64,000 bases of DNA, taken from the NCBI RefSeq assembly GCF_019565455.1, contig NZ_CP067377.1, forward strand, positions 2,796,001-2,860,000, read 5' to 3'. Of this stretch, positions 32,591 through 41,733 are shown one piece after another. The stretch is from Flavobacterium oreochromis. GTDB lineage: Bacteria; Bacteroidota; Bacteroidia; Flavobacteriales; Flavobacteriaceae. A model generated the notes under the pieces. It saw only the letters and a program-made list of their open reading frames with translations, ran no database searches and was not told the origin of the DNA. Numbering within the stretch: the stretch's first letter is position 1; every line of letters begins with the position of its first letter. Both the position numbers and the translations under genes were made by a program.

Positions 32591-33394
32591 ATGAACAAAA
32601 TAATTTCCAAAATAAAGAATGACGTGCAAGACAGAAATTCTGTTGCTTGGAAAAAGCTATGTGACTATGTTGACAAGGTGGCAGCAGAAAACCGAGAAGA
32701 ATTTTCACCTGTAGAAGAACTTGGACTAGAGTTGTTTGCTCAAATACATACATTACCTGAGACAATCTCAAAACTGACGAAGGTTAAAAAAGTTTGGCTT
32801 TATGGTAGTAAACTGAAACGTATTCCACCAGAAATTGGACAAATGGAAGCTCTTGAATATTTTGATCCTTACACTTCATACGACTTACATTGGTTTCCCT
32901 ATGAAATTATAGAGTGTAAAAATCTAAAAGACAGCAGAGTAAGCACAAGAGCCTTGTATGGAAATTGGAAAAACAGAATGGGCTTTCCTCGTTTAACTCA
33001 TAATCCAGTACGGTATTCAGGCGACACCGTAAATTGTAGCATTTGTGGTAAGACTATGACTTACGAGCAAACAAATCAACTTTGGATTTCTTTAAATGTA
33101 GGCACAGACGTTTTACCTCTTTTGACAAATCTCTGTTCACAGGAATGTGAAAGCAAATTGCCAACACCACCAAAAGACTATGTTCAATTTGCACATAAAG
33201 GTGGGGCAGACTTAGATCAACCACTTTACGAAGACGAACGATTTGAATTAGAAATTAAAAGTTATAACGCCAGTCAAAGTGAAACAACAATAGTTACCAC
33301 ACAAACAGACAACAACGACACACCATTGGATAAACCAACTAAAAGGAAAGAATTTCCATTGCTGAAACTAATTAGAAAAATATGGGAACGATAG
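32591..33394 (+). CDS. Cassette C: leucine-rich-repeat protein with zinc-like Cys motif
   Basis: 267 aa. N-terminal helix then LRR units (LPETISKLTKVKKVWLYGSK, LKRIPPEIGQMEALEYFD, FPYEIIECKNLKD). A CSICGK...CSQEC pattern near residues 153-185 is a plausible zinc ribbon. A low-complexity Thr/Asn linker and a basic C-terminus (KLIRKIWER) follow. LRR proteins usually bind proteins; the target is unknown. Carried as a single-gene cassette. Confidence 0.7.
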   Translation: MNKIISKIKNDVQDRNSVAWKKLCDYVDKVAAENREEFSPVEELGLELFAQIHTLPETISKLTKVKKVWLYGSKLKRIPPEIGQMEALEYFDPYTSYDLHWFPYEIIECKNLKDSRVSTRALYGNWKNRMGFPRLTHNPVRYSGDTVNCSICGKTMTYEQTNQLWISLNVGTDVLPLLTNLCSQECESKLPTPPKDYVQFAHKGGADLDQPLYEDERFELEIKSYNASQSETTIVTTQTDNNDTPLDKPTKRKEFPLLKLIRKIWER

Positions 33395-33405
33395 AAATGC
33401 CAGCT

Positions 33406-34341
33406 ACTAACAGCTAAGGTTTCGTTGCGTGCGAAGCACGAACAATGAATTGTAATCACTGAACACCAAAACAAAATAGAAACTCAGTGAAGTAAACCTC
33501 TGTAGAACGGAACCGATTACGCTATATTCACTTACTATGGGAATTCTATGGTGCTTATTTACTTCGTCAGTTCGCTCCTTCGAGTTCGGGTGAGGCTCAC
33601 CACTCACTTTGAGTTGTTTTTCAAGGAGTTCATATCTGATTTTGTTTTGTTGTAAACGTGCTATTTTTTGTTGAATATTGTTGATTTTAACTACATTCTC
33701 TTTTTCATCATTTTTTTCTAATTCATCCAAATATTCTTGGGTTTTGGTGTCGATATAAGCCAAGTGTTTATCGATTTTCTTTTGATTAAAATTCGATTTT
33801 TTGCCATTGTGTGCTCTAGATTTAGTCCCATCAATAGCAATGGTTTCACCAGTAATTAAATCTACATCTTTTAAAAAAGAAAGAAATAGTTTAAAGAGTT
33901 TCTTGAGTACTTTAGGATTTTCTTTTCTGAAATCAGAAATGCTGTGATAGTTAGGACGAATATCAGCTAAAAGCCACTGCATTTCGATATTGCGAATGCA
34001 TTCTTTTTCTAGTTTTTTTGAGCTACGTATACCGTTTAAATAACCATATAAATAGATTTTAAGAAACACTTCGGTCTTAAAACTCGGATGCCCTTCGGTT
34101 TTTAAAATAACGGGTGTAAATCCAATTTTTTCAAGGTCTATTAATTCAACAAAAGCATCTATAAAACGAACTGGATTATCGGGTGTTATTTTATCTTCTA
34201 AGCTGGACAAATGTAACTGATTACGCAAGATTCCTTGGATGTGTTGCCTATTTAAAAATACGAAAACTCGATTTTTTTAACAAACTATTTTGGCTATATT
34301 TGACAGGGTTTGTGAAGTTTTTTCACAGACTGCCGTTATGC
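33406..34341 (-). mobile_element. Cassette junction 3: truncated IS1182-family element
   Basis: Occupies the same position between core sites (ACTAAC at 33406, GTTATGC at 34335-34341) and has the same two ends as junctions 1, 2 and 4, but keeps about 600 bp of transposase. This identifies the origin of the short copies. The transposase C-terminal half is deleted, so it cannot move by itself. Confidence 0.8.
33407..34228 (-). pseudogene. IS1182-family transposase, 3'-truncated
   Basis: Reads RNQLHLSSLEDKITPDNPVR, then FIDAFVELIDLEKIGF, FLKIYLYGYLNGIRSSKKLE, NYHSISDFRKENP and TIAIDGTKSRAHNGKK, the N-terminal half and first catalytic Asp region of IS1182 transposases. After SGEPHPNSKERTDE the frame runs into the element's other end and stops, so about half of the usual 450-500 aa is missing. 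The track start is TTG 34228; the frame continues upstream (HIQGIL) and the true start is unclear. Confidence 0.85.
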
Positions 34342-34442
34342 ACAATGCTACGAGCGACTGTACAACCTCAATTTACGAACAAAACCGCCCTGTCTTACCA
34401 AAAAAATAGTAATTTTGAAGCAAATTATAGATATAGTAAATT

Positions 34443-35516
34443 ATGAAAATGCAAAAACCAGGATTATTTGGAGTAATACATTCAAACAGAGATTTTACCC
34501 AAGCAGATACTTGGGGTAAGAACCAGTTTAATTCTTCATTTCCTGCGGGTTTGACAAATTTTCTTGCTTCAAAAAGGTTAGAAAATGTTTATATCTGTCT
34601 TGACAAAGACCTCAAAGTAAATCATCAAAAAATATCGGCTGAAGAGCTTTATGGTATTGAACAAAATTCAGATGATTTATTTTTTTTCTTTTGAAAGTCC
34701 ATTTACACCATATCAACAATTAGTTATAGGTTCATTACCAAGAGTTGACTTAGTTACTCAACTAAGAAGCAACGGACAATGCTTGAAACCAATTGAAGTA
34801 AAGCTAACAGCTTTGCCTGACAATTCAACTTGTAATTTAAGTGAAGAATACTATGGTTGTGAAATTGTAATACGACCAGATACTATCGTGTATTTGGCTT
34901 GTAGTATTGCTGTAAACTTCAAAGACAAACAAAAGGAATTGTCTCAACTTATCGGTAATAAATTTGATAGTATTTCGGATTGGACAGACGGTTCAGTTGT
35001 TTGGACACATATAACAGAAATGATTACTACCATTGACAAAATCATTCTCTCGGTTTTAGACAAACAAGAGCCAATTTTATTACAACCAATTTGGAAAACA
35101 AACGGAAAATCACCCAAATTAACTGATAATTGTTTAGATGTGTTTGTATGGAGTAATTTTGCATTTACTCAACTTTTCGTTGATGTAGCAAGAGGTGAAC
35201 TTTCTGTAAACAATAAAATTACCCGACAAATAAGAACCATTATTTGGTTGTTCAAAATGCTTTATGATTTTTCCAAAAAGGTCAAATCAATCATCACAAA
35301 ATTATTGACGAACTTTCGTATAATACTAAAAACGATAAAGCATTTGCTGTAAGCGGACGTGTAACACACCGATATATGACTTGTGCAGAATTAACGAAAC
35401 CGAGAATTGAGAAAAAGGACATTCGAAAAATTATTCTTGGTGGCGGACAAAATCTACTTAGCCCTGAAAGACGGTTTGACGCAATTATTTTTAACTCACC
35501 TGAATTATTCGCATAA
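34443..35516 (+). pseudogene. Cassette D: HindVP-type restriction endonuclease (two frameshifts)
   Basis: Type II endonuclease of the RE_HindVP family (HindVP cuts GRCGYC; specificity here is not proven). Pieces: 34443-34694 with LFGVIHSNRDFTQADTWGKN and FNSSFPAGLTNFL; 34651-35352 with FESPFTPYQQLVIGSLPRVD, then PIEVKLTALPDNSTC and RPDTIVYLACSIAVNF; then ELSYNTKNDKAFAVSGRV and the tail GGGQNLLSPERRFDAIIF to a TAA at 35514-35516. Breaks: eight T's where seven fit, five A's where six fit. About 357 aa when joined. Stop shares one base with the methylase start. Confidence 0.85.
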
Positions 35517-36496
35517 TGGAAATAGTAGATTTATTTTCGGGTTGTGGTGGTTTATCACTTGGTTTTCAAAACGCAGGATTTGAAATACTAGCTGCTTTTG
35601 ACAAATGGGAGCCTGCCGTAAAAGTATATAAAGATAATTTCGACCATCCTATTTATGATACAGATTTAGGAAGTGAGGAAGGTCTTGAATTTGTAAAAAG
35701 TTTGAAACCTCAAATGATAATTGGTGGTCCACCTTGTCAAGATTTTTCAAGTGCAGGTAAAAGAGATGAAACATTAGGAAGAGCAGATTTAACTATATCA
35801 TTCGCAAACATTGTTTCCGAAACAAATCCAGAATGGTTTGTAATGGAAAATGTAGAAAGAATTACAAAAAGTGGTATTTTAAAAGAAGCATTAAAAATTT
35901 TCAAGAAAGCAGGTTACGGAATTTCTTATCAAGTTTTGGATGCCAGTTTTTGTGGTGTTCCTCAATCAAGAAAGCGTTTCTTTTTGGTTGGACACAAACA
36001 TTCTCAAGACAATTTTTTAAATCCATATTTTACAAAAAAACAATCTGCAAAACCAACAACCCTATTCGATTATTTTGGTAAATCATTGGGTATTGAATAT
36101 TATTATAGACACCCAAGAAGTTATGCAAGACGTGGTATTTTTAGTATCTACGAACCAAGTCCGACTATCCGTGGCGTAAACCGACCTATTCCTAAAGGTT
36201 ACACAAAACACGAAGGAGACCCAGTTGAAATTACAGAAGATTTAAGACCATTGACAACAAAAGAAAGAAGCCTTATTCAGACTTTTCCCGAAAGCTTTGT
36301 TTTCAATGGTACAAAGACAAACCTTGAGCAAATTATAGGGAATGCTGTTCCTGTAAAACTTAGCGAATTTGTTGCAAACTGTATTACTGAATACATCAAC
36401 GATAAAAAACAAAATAGACAAATTTCAATGGGACAATTGGAATTTTTATACGAAAACGAATACAGCACTGTGCATAACCGCGGTTTGGCAATATAG
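35516..36496 (+). CDS. Cassette D: DNA (cytosine-5) methyltransferase
   Basis: 326 aa, uninterrupted. C5 motifs in order: I DLFSGCGGLSLGFQNAG, IV GGPPCQDFSSAGKR (catalytic Cys), VI MENVERITKS, VIII VPQSRKRFFLVG, and IX/X LTTKERSLIQTFPESF with IGNAVPVKLSEFVA. Pairs with the HindVP-type endonuclease immediately upstream (TAATG overlap), protecting host DNA. The last nine codons lie inside attC 2. If the endonuclease is truly broken this would be an orphan methylase. Confidence 0.94.
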   Translation: MEIVDLFSGCGGLSLGFQNAGFEILAAFDKWEPAVKVYKDNFDHPIYDTDLGSEEGLEFVKSLKPQMIIGGPPCQDFSSAGKRDETLGRADLTISFANIVSETNPEWFVMENVERITKSGILKEALKIFKKAGYGISYQVLDASFCGVPQSRKRFFLVGHKHSQDNFLNPYFTKKQSAKPTTLFDYFGKSLGIEYYYRHPRSYARRGIFSIYEPSPTIRGVNRPIPKGYTKHEGDPVEITEDLRPLTTKERSLIQTFPESFVFNGTKTNLEQIIGNAVPVKLSEFVANCITEYINDKKQNRQISMGQLEFLYENEYSTVHNRGLAI

Positions 36497-36604
36497 CGGG
36501 TTTTGGGCTTAATTTAAAGTTTTTGCTTATCTTTTTAGTTTAGTAATAAACCGGAAGTTAAGGTATTTTTAACCGCTACATCGCCAAGTCGCCAACCGTT
36601 AGCT
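36470..36604 (+). other. attC recombination site 2 (classical)
   Basis: 135 bp, GTGCATAAC to GTTAGCT. Outer arms CGGTTTGGC (36481-36489) and GCCAACCG (36591-36598) pair with one extra base, like the extrahelical base of attC. Next arms ATATAGCGG and CCGCTACAT pair with G-U allowance. The left core is the reverse complement of the cassette D start (GTTATGCACA) over 10 of 10 bases. Confidence 0.85.
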
Positions 36605-36607
36605 GTA

Positions 36608-37101
36608 ATGTTAAAAAACGCAATTAATATGGAAATTATTAAATCAAAGACATTTAAAATTATTGTCAGCGTATTAGGATTAATAATTTCGTACAAATTG
36701 ACTGAAATTTATTTAGTTCATAACTTCAATTATTTTGGAGAATCTTACCGAAAAGGTCTCGGTCATATATTAACCGAAAACTTTGCGAAAGGTTCTTTTT
36801 TATTTTTACTAGAGAATTACTAACTTCTTTATTTTTCTCTTCAGTTATTTATTTTTTGATTCAAAATAATATAAGAACTATATTTAAAAAATTTATTGTG
36901 CCAATTTGGGTTTTAATATTGTTAGCTGTTACAATATTTGTCGGAATAAAAAATTATGACATATATATATGGAATTATGACAGAAAAGATAGAATTATTG
37001 AAATTTCTCTAACTTGGTATACAAGAGCTTTAGGTTTTTTAATTAGCTATCTAATAATAACTAAGTATATGTTATCCGAAAAAGAAAAACATTACCGTTA
37101 A
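36608..37101 (+). pseudogene. Cassette E: small membrane protein (one frameshift)
   Basis: ATG 36608 begins MLKNAINMEIIKSKTFKIIV with a first membrane helix (IIVSVLGLIISYKLTEIYL). The frame stops at 36823. The next frame continues LLTSLFFSSVIYFLIQNN, then PIWVLILLAVTIFVGI, and ends FLISYLIITKYMLSEKEKHYR at 37101. Joined length is about 164 aa with four hydrophobic segments. The join needs one extra base near 36810. Function unknown. Confidence 0.6.
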
Positions 37102-37263
37102 CAGCTAAGGTTTCGTTGGGCTCGAAGAGCCAATAATGAATTGTAATCACTGAACACCAAAACAAAATAGAAACTCAGTGAAGTAAACCATTGTTGAACA
37201 GAACCGATTGCATTCCATCTACTCACTATGGGAATTTCGAACTAAAAAATTAATGATATACAA
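37096..37263 (+). repeat. Cassette junction 4: IS1182-derived unit, truncated
   Basis: Begins CGTTAACAGCTAAGG and matches junctions 1-3 for 168 bases, then is cut by a MITE-like element at 37264. Its hairpin reads GGCTC-GAA-GAGCC instead of CGTGC-GAA-GCACG. Both arms have changed together, keeping the stem. Confidence 0.8.
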
Positions 37264-37447
37264 GAGTTTGTCCTAAAAGTCCGCAATCTTGTCATTTGAC
37301 TTCGTCCAGTCGCTTTGCTCTACTCGATCAAAGAGAGCCCCGAGAGTTCCGCTCGAACAGGCCAAATCACATAATACTGATTATGAAACTCCTCCTTCCG
37401 TTGGAGAGACAAACTGTGTGTTGATTTTTTACTTTTAGGACAGCCTC
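37264..37447. repeat. MITE-like palindromic repeat, copy 6
   Basis: GAGTTTGTCCTAAAAGT ... ACTTTTAGGACAGCCTC, the inverted counterpart of copy 4 (28737-28920). It is inserted into, or recombined with, junction 4. Confidence 0.8.
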
Positions 37448-37468
37448 TATTTGGAGTATCTACAAAGT

Positions 37469-37652
37469 TGTGTGGATTTTTTTTAAAATATTTTTTCCAC
37501 ACAACTTTGTGTAGTTTTTTTTGTGAAAAAAATTTCCACACAAAAAAATTCAGTAAGCATACAAAAACATTGCCCCATCAATAGACTGAACCCAAATTAG
37601 ACAATAGACTTTGCAATGCAGAACAAAAGAGGAATATGAACCGCAATTTTTC
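37469..37652. repeat. Right copy of the block flanking the cassette array
   Basis: Direct copy of 29211-29443 with one fewer CCACACAA unit and without GAGCCAAAA near the end. The tail is otherwise almost identical base for base. Confidence 0.85.
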
Positions 37653-37668
37653 CCGTAGTTCTAGTTTT

Positions 37669-37704
37669 ACTCCATTGAAGACAAAAAATGGAGTGTTTTT
37701 TTTT
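37669..37704 (+). terminator. Terminator before vgrG
   Basis: ACTCCATT (37669-37676) pairs with AATGGAGT (37687-37694), followed by G and a run of T's. It has no gene immediately upstream, so it may insulate vgrG. To 37925 no further feature is evident. Confidence 0.7.
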
Positions 37705-37925
37705 CGATTCAAAGCCCTTTTAACAATAATAAATTCCCAACACTTATATGCGAGGTTTAACGTTTTGAATTAATTTTATTAAACCTCCAAACAAAGCCAT
37801 TAACCAATCTTGGTTTTAATACAAAATATTGTATTTTTAAGTTGCTGTAAAATAAAACAATGCGTTGTGTTATAATAAACACTGTTTTTAAATAAAAAAA
37901 CAAGAACTAAACAAGCTAACTAACT

Positions 37926-39835
37926 ATGGAAAATTACAACAGTGATTATGGAAGGCTCAACCACCCAGATGACCTAGCCAAATACGCTAAATTACGCACC
38001 TTTAAAGACTACCTAACAGACAAATCTGATTTTTTAGTGTACTGCACCCTAAGTATAGAAGGCAAAGACTTTTTAGAAAAATCCCATTTTAACCTAGCAT
38101 TCCATCAAAAGACTAACGACCACGACAGCTTTACCCTAGATACCCGTGCTGATTCTCTAGACAACGAAGAGGCGTACATCATGGAAAATTCTAAAAGCTA
38201 TCTAGGCAAAACCCTACAGATCCACCTACACCGATTTGGGGAAATAAAACAAACCTTTACAGGAATTATAACCCACCTAAACCTCTTAAAAAAAGACGGT
38301 TACGGCAGACTCTACATAACAGGACACGCCCCAACGATCATGCTAGAACAAGGCCTTGAATCCCAAAGCTTTGAAAACAAAACCCTAGGAGAAATAGCCC
38401 AACAAATAGCAACAGATTACCCCAAGACACTCAACCTCATTACCCAAAATAACAACACCCAACACGTGTTGCCCTACACCGTACAATACAATCAAACAGA
38501 TTACCAATTTTTAAAACAACTGGCCATACGCTATGGCGAATACCTCTATTACAACGGACAAAGCCTAGTATTAGGCAACAAAGTAGGCCCTAAAATCATC
38601 CAACTAGAAGAAGGCGCAGACCTAGTACACGCATCCTTTGAAATATCTGTAAAACCCCAGCAATTTACCTACACCTCCTACGATGTAGAATCAGGCAGCA
38701 CCCTACAAAGAGATAGCGCCTCAGCTCAATTACAAAACAAATTCAACCCCTACCAAGTAACCGCAATAAACGCCTCAAAAGACGTATTCCATAAAAAACC
38801 CAATAAACACTATAACTCAACGGGTATTAATAATAAAACAGACAGAGAACTACAAGAGGCCGTACGAAAACAAAAAGAACACAGAGAAAACCTGATGATC
38901 GTAAAAGGCAAAAGCAAAGATCCCGAACTTAAACAAGGCGATCTAACCAAGCTGATTGACATTAACGACAGACCCATGGAAACCTACCGCATCATAGAAA
39001 TCAATCATTTTCATAACGGAAAGGATTATTACAACGAATTTGTAGGAATCCCTGATATGTGGACCCCACCTTATTTTGACGACAACATCCATCCTAACTG
39101 CGAAGAACAAACCGCACGCGTAGTAGATAACAACGACCCTATGGGAATGGGTAGAGTACGCGTACAATTTCCTTGGCAAGAAAAAAAGAATCAAAAACCC
39201 CGTGGATTCGTTTGATACAACCCCACTCAGGAGCTGGCAAAGGCTTTCATTTCATCCCTGAAATAGGCGAAGAAGTCCTTGTAGGATTTGAAAACGGCAA
39301 TGCCGAAAAACCGTTTGTATTAGGGACTCATTACAACGGAAGCGAAACCAGCGGGTACCATACCCCAGGAAATGATCTAAAAGTCATTCATACCCGATCT
39401 GGCACAAAAATAATCCTAAACGATGCCCAAGGTTCCGTTTTTATAGAAGACCCAAGCGGCAATACCTGGACAATGGACGGGCAAGGGAATATCAATGTAA
39501 ATGCGCCTAAAAATATAACCTTTACAGCGGGAGAAAACATTACGATGACCGCAGGTATGAATATAAATCAAGGTGCGGGAGCCAGTATAACAGAAACAGC
39601 TGGGGTAGATCATGCTATTAGTGCAGGGGCAATGATGACGCAATTTGCAGCTGGTGATTTTAGTCTTTTAGCAAAAAATATTAAAAAAATTGCTCAAGAA
39701 AACATTAATTCTTCAGGTAATGCTATAACGAAACAAGCTGTAAAAGACATCACTGTTTCTAGCGAAGCTAACATTAACAAGCATGCAAAAGAAGAAGTAG
39801 CTATTAATAGTGGCGATAAAACTAAAAACCACTAA
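37926..39835 (+). pseudogene. vgrG: Type VI secretion spike protein VgrG (one frameshift)
   Basis: Tip of the secreted needle, homologous to phage gp27/gp5. Residues 30-330 are the gp27-like part (FTLDTRADSLDNEEAYIME, LPYTVQYNQTDYQFLKQLAI, RYGEYLYYNGQSLVLG). The gp5 OB fold starts with CEEQTARVVDNNDPMGMGRV and continues after the break as ESKTPWIRLIQPHSGAGKG and EVLVGFENGNAEKPFVLGTH. The C-terminal needle has Gly/Thr repeats (ITFTAGENITMTAGMNI). Break near 39185: seven A's where eight fit. Codons are richer in C than in the neighbours, suggesting a different history. No other T6SS structural gene is in the window. Confidence 0.92.
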
Positions 39836-39837
39836 TT

Positions 39838-41217
39838 ATGGGAGACAAAGGAGGAAATTATGTCGAAATTGCAGGCGGAGCAATAAATGAAGATTGCAAA
39901 GAGGATTATACTATGTTTGCACAAAATATGAATTTTAATGCGTTGCGCTCTGCAAATTTTATAGGCAACAACAAAGGATTATCCTATTGTAAACCTAAAG
40001 ACGCACCTGTGGTTGAAAAAAACAAGGTAAAGTAAAAGAAATAGAACTTGTAACTACGTTAGACCTTGGCTCCAAAAATGACAAATCTGGAGGAACGCAG
40101 CTAGGAATGATATTTGGCAAAGAATACACCTTTCAAGTAAAACAATATGAAAATGAAACCCCATTTAGCAAACAACTTACCAAGTGGCAATTACGATACC
40201 ATAGTCCTAAATATTCAAAAACAAATGGATAGATGTACCCTTAAAAGTTACTGGTAATATCGTAAAAATCACAATGAATGAAGAGGATATGTGTGGCAGA
40301 TTTGTCTATATACAAGCTTATATAGATGATCCAAAAAGTGAAGGAGAATTAAAAGTTTGGAAACATAATAGGTTTAGATGGTTTGATAGAATGATATTGA
40401 ACAATGAGATAGCCTTAAGAAAATCGATGCCATATCTTGCAAATCAAAAAAACACTCCTCTTTGTGGTATGGCTGCAATAAACTACCTTCTCGCTAAACA
40501 AAATTTTGATCTTTATGAAAAATTTGTAAAAGAACTACACAGAACAGGATATTTTAAATTTAAAAACTATATTGTAGATGTAGAGAAAAGCAGTAAACAT
40601 TTATTAGAAATGAATCCATTAGTCAATAAATTATATCCTTCCGATTATCAAGGAATAATGCCGTATTGTGATTGGATTTCATTTTCAAGTATTAGAAATC
40701 AAGAAAATGCTTTGAGAGACTATGATGGTGAAGATGATTTTGGGTTAGATGGAGCAACTCTCCCTAATGAGATAGTAAAGCTGATGAAAGGAATTTTAGG
40801 ATATACAAATGTAGTTGACAATTCTAATCTTGCTTTTAACAAAGGAACTCTACCTTGGGATGGAGAAGATTGTAGCGCAAGAGAAATAGCTAAAATGGAG
40901 GAATTAAAAAATCAAGGTTATAGTGTTGTAATGTTAATAAATACGAAAATGATTAATTATGTAACTGAAAAAGTAAATGGCAAACTACAAATAAAAATGA
41001 AAAAAACAGACACCGGAAAATTAAGGAAAGAAATGGGAGTAAAATCTGGATTTTTTAGCACAATAGAACATTGGGTTGTTTTTGAAGAAATTATTGGAGG
41101 AACAATTAATGCAGACGAATTTGATTTTAAGATATTTACTTGGGGGAATTGAGAGACGTTATCATAGAGCCTGAAGTATTTAGCACAAATTATTATGGAT
41201 ATGTTTATGGGAAATAA
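39838..41217 (+). pseudogene. VgrG-associated effector with Cys/His peptidase-like domain (three frameshifts)
   Basis: Starts 3 bases after vgrG. N-terminal module: GDKGGNYVEIAGGAINEDCK, YTMFAQNMNFNALRSANFIG, GMIFGKEYTFQVKQYENE, then MCGRFVYIQAYIDDP and WKHNRFRWFDRM. C-terminal toxin candidate: NTPLCGMAAINYLLAKQ supplies a Cys nucleophile, FVKELHRTGYFKF follows, and IEHWVVFEEI gives a His, as in papain/C39-like folds. Breaks near 40027 and 40228 (one A short each) and 41146 (five G's, six needed) lead to the true tail EPEVFSTNYYGYVYGK, stop 41215-41217. Delivery by VgrG is inferred from context. Confidence 0.75.
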
Positions 41218-41694
41218 AATTATTTTACTGTTGTCATACTTATTTATTTTATCAGGATGCAATAATCATACTGAAAAAATAAATTGTGAAACAAATGGCA
41301 TACCAACTGGCTCGATAACATTAAAAGGATTTGAAAAATTTAAGATTGATAACATTTTTTTCAAAACATAAATGATACTACTAAATATAAATTTGATATA
41401 ACTAAAATAGATTCTATTGGGGGCGACGAGATAATTATTAATGTTAACTCTGATATATATGAAGGCATTAATAATAATGATTTTAAAATTATTATTAATG
41501 ACACTATAAATTTTTTGGTAACGGATATTAATATAAAACCAATTGAAAGATTTGGAAATTTTGGATCTGTAGGATATGAATGTGTATTAATTGATTATAA
41601 AGTAAATGATTCAATAATAAAAGGAAATGAAATAATTATTTACAATAATTTTTTAAAAAAAGAGCTAAAATTCATAATTAGAAATACGTTTTAA
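41201..41694 (+). pseudogene. Candidate immunity lipoprotein (one frameshift)
   Basis: Start ATG 41201 or 41207 overlaps the effector tail by 11-17 bases, typical of an effector-immunity pair. Signal peptide with lipobox LFILSGC, then NNHTEKINCETNG. The frame breaks at 41360 (seven T's, eight needed) and continues NINDTTKYKFDITKIDS to NNFLKKELKFIIRNTF, stop 41692-41694, about 160 aa. A periplasmic lipoprotein would fit protection against a wall- or protein-cleaving effector. No family recognised. Confidence 0.65.
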
Positions 41695-41733
41695 GATTTA
41701 CTTCTAAGATATTTTTAACTAATTTTTACGGTT

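Noticed and set aside
30104..37102. Integron integrase gene
   Set aside because: No tyrosine-recombinase motifs were found on either strand of the window.
39838..40035. PAAR-repeat protein behind vgrG
   Set aside because: Lacks PAAR motifs, and the frame continues (after one-base errors) into a large effector.
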